64,000 nucleotides of DNA, taken from the NCBI GenBank assembly GCA_963662605.1, contig OY759785.1, positions 2,542,001 through 2,606,000 on the forward strand, read 5' to 3'. This document shows, in pieces, positions 62,757 to 64,000 of the stretch. The notes under the pieces are model-generated. The model did not search any database and had not been told where the DNA came from. It worked only from the letters and a program-made list of their open reading frames with translations. Position numbers and translations under genes: made by a program. The stretch is from G963662605 sp963662605. GTDB lineage: Bacteria > Bacteroidota > Ignavibacteria > Ignavibacteriales > Ignavibacteriaceae. Every line of letters starts with the position of its first letter. Position 1 is the first letter of the stretch.

Positions 62757-64000
62757 TCAATTTATGGGCTCTAACAGTTTTTCTATCCGGCTCAAAAGCT
62801 GTGCTTTTGTAAAAGGCTTAGTGATAAAGTCGTCACACCCGGCATCTTTGGCATTTTGCCGGTCAGTATCGAATGCATGTGCCGTGGCAGCAATAATTTT
62901 AATCCCGGAGTAGTTTTTTGAAGCCTTTAATTCCCGCGTAATCTCCAATCCATTCTTGGAACCCTTAAGGGAGATGTCCATGATGATTAAATCAATCCGT
63001 TGTGTGAGCATTATTTGATTAAGCGTTTCATATGAATCTGCAATTATCACGTCATAGTTGTCCGAGATGAATCTCGAAATTGTCTTTTGGTTTATATAAT
63101 CATCCTCGGCAATGAGAATAGTCGCTTTTTTTTGTGCTACCGGCCGCCCATCATCACCTTGTTTATAGTTGCTCTCTATGCCGGATTCATGCTCACTTGC
63201 GCCGAGAATAAGAGTAATTGAGGTACCCTTACCCTTTTCGCTTTCGATTGAAATGTCCGCGTGAATTAAGTCCACGATTCTTTTCACTAATGCCATGCCC
63301 AATCCTACCCCCTCGTATGCTCTTCCATAACCGGACTGCTCCTGCCTATAGGGTTCAAAAATATGCTGCAAATAATCCTTAGTTATTCCAATTCCCGAAT
63401 CCTGGACAATAACACCGATTTGCTTGTCTGGATTTTCAAAAATAACAATTCTCACTCCCCCAATATTCGTATATTTAATAGCATTATCTATCAGGTTCGT
63501 TAGTACCTGAGTAACTGAATACTCATCTGTTTTGACGATCGGGGTATATGTTTTATTTTCAAGAACAAACGAAAGTCCTCTCGAATTAGCTAACGATCGG
63601 AACTTATTAAACAGGTCATTGCAAATTTTTAAAATATCTATTTGCCGCAAGTGAATAGCAAAATCATTAACCTGTATTCTTGAATAGTTCAAAATCATAT
63701 CAACTGTTCGAATAATGCGTTGACTGGAGATATCAATTGCATCAAAATATCTACTAACGTCGCCCGACATTTGATCCGAGAATTCGTCTTTCAGTATAGA
63801 GGTCATCCCGAGCAAACCGTTTAGCGGAGTTCTGATTTCATGAGAAATGTTCGCAATGAATGCATCCTTCAATCTGTTGGATTTTTCTGCGAGCTCTTTC
63901 GCCTCAACGAGATCATCAAGCATTTTTTTCTTCTCGGTAATGTCCTCTTTGATTGCCACAAAGTTTGTAATTATACCGTTTGCATCAATAATTGGGGTAA
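62757..64000 (-). CDS. hybrid sensor histidine kinase, N-terminus outside the window
   Basis: Hybrid two-component kinase, partial: the frame is open through the right edge, and the first visible residues (TPIIDANGIITNFVAIKEDIT) are the end of a PAS domain. Then a linker coiled coil (EKKKMLDDLVEAKELAEKSN), the HisKA box with phosphoacceptor His (FIANISHEIRTPLNGLLG), the HATPase domain (N box TNLIDNAIKYTN, G1 DSGIGITKD, G2 GVGLGMALVKRI) and a C-terminal receiver with Asp in IIMDISLKGSKNG and Lys in FITKPFTKA. Its position beside the pectate lyase cluster suggests a link to their control, but that is inference. Confidence 0.92.
   Translation of the reverse strand, partial: TPIIDANGIITNFVAIKEDITEKKKMLDDLVEAKELAEKSNRLKDAFIANISHEIRTPLNGLLGMTSILKDEFSDQMSGDVSRYFDAIDISSQRIIRTVDMILNYSRIQVNDFAIHLRQIDILKICNDLFNKFRSLANSRGLSFVLENKTYTPIVKTDEYSVTQVLTNLIDNAIKYTNIGGVRIVIFENPDKQIGVIVQDSGIGITKDYLQHIFEPYRQEQSGYGRAYEGVGLGMALVKRIVDLIHADISIESEKGKGTSITLILGASEHESGIESNYKQGDDGRPVAQKKATILIAEDDYINQKTISRFISDNYDVIIADSYETLNQIMLTQRIDLIIMDISLKGSKNGLEITRELKASKNYSGIKIIAATAHAFDTDRQNAKDAGCDDFITKPFTKAQLLSRIEKLLEPIN

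Noticed and set aside
1..64000. CRISPR arrays, insertion sequences or prophage genes
   Set aside because: No regularly spaced repeats, transposase, integrase or phage structural gene found on reading either strand.

Overview
This window is a contiguous piece of chromosome of moderate to low GC, most likely from a member of the Ignavibacteria or a close relative in the Chlorobi/Bacteroidetes group. Three things point there: five proteins end in, or carry near the end, the NYPNPFNP-type C-terminal sorting domain of the type IX secretion system (T9SS); a PorX-type response regulator with a PglZ domain is present; and the respiratory chain uses alternative complex III with a five-haem ActA. Families common in that group (DUF2851, two-domain DUF1573, Fic with an N-terminal Fic_N domain) agree. 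The species cannot be fixed from the sequence alone. The window reads as mostly stable housekeeping chromosome; no transposase, phage gene or CRISPR array was seen.

Layout. 1-5774 (minus): alternative complex III, actA, a small twin-arginine-like protein, actB, actC and partial actD. 6184-9851 (plus): an NCS2-like permease and a secreted double alpha/beta hydrolase. 10021-17743 (mostly minus): inorganic pyrophosphatase, mntP, galE, then a run glgC-uvrC-lipoprotein-sixA, with the SRP RNA gene on the plus strand between galE and sixA. 18048-21448: a Spy/CpxP-like protein, an unknown protein, a Fic enzyme and a conserved hypothetical, followed by about 0.6 kb of decayed intergenic repeats and tRNA-Gln(CUG). 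22372-27427 (plus): glmS, then a tight three-gene set of a cyclic-2,3-diphosphoglycerate synthetase-like GTPase/ATPase, carbamate kinase and ornithine carbamoyltransferase.

27509-35383 (minus): a T9SS-exported subtilase interrupted by a one-base frameshift, two tandem beta-propeller lipoproteins with near-identical 5' parts, an AmpG-like transporter and a small membrane protein, then tRNA-Phe and a ClpS-like gene. 36036-38363 (plus): etfB, etfA and a bifunctional-nuclease-family protein with a UVR tail. 38356-47009 (minus): DUF2851, the rod-shape operon mreB-mreC-mreD-mrdA-rodA, and a TPR protein. 47237-49126: htpG. 49160-54292 (minus): a compact operon porX-tsaE-tsaB-DUF1573-accD-panC. 54465-56953 (plus): glycosyltransferase, DUF1844, nadK and a thioredoxin-like protein. 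57002-64000 (minus): a C1 peptidase, three T9SS-exported pectate lyases (two PL1, one PL9) and a hybrid histidine kinase cut by the window edge.

How the parts fit: the organism respires through alternative complex III, builds a rod-shaped wall, and exports degradative enzymes (subtilase, pectate lyases) by T9SS, with PorX a likely regulator of that export. The pectate lyase block and the adjoining sensor kinase suggest use of plant polysaccharide. The points most worth following are the carbamoyl-phosphate cassette around the cPGS-like protein, the extra small protein in the alternative complex III operon, the frameshifted subtilase, the probable non-AUG start of panC and a short plus-strand transcript candidate near mntP.
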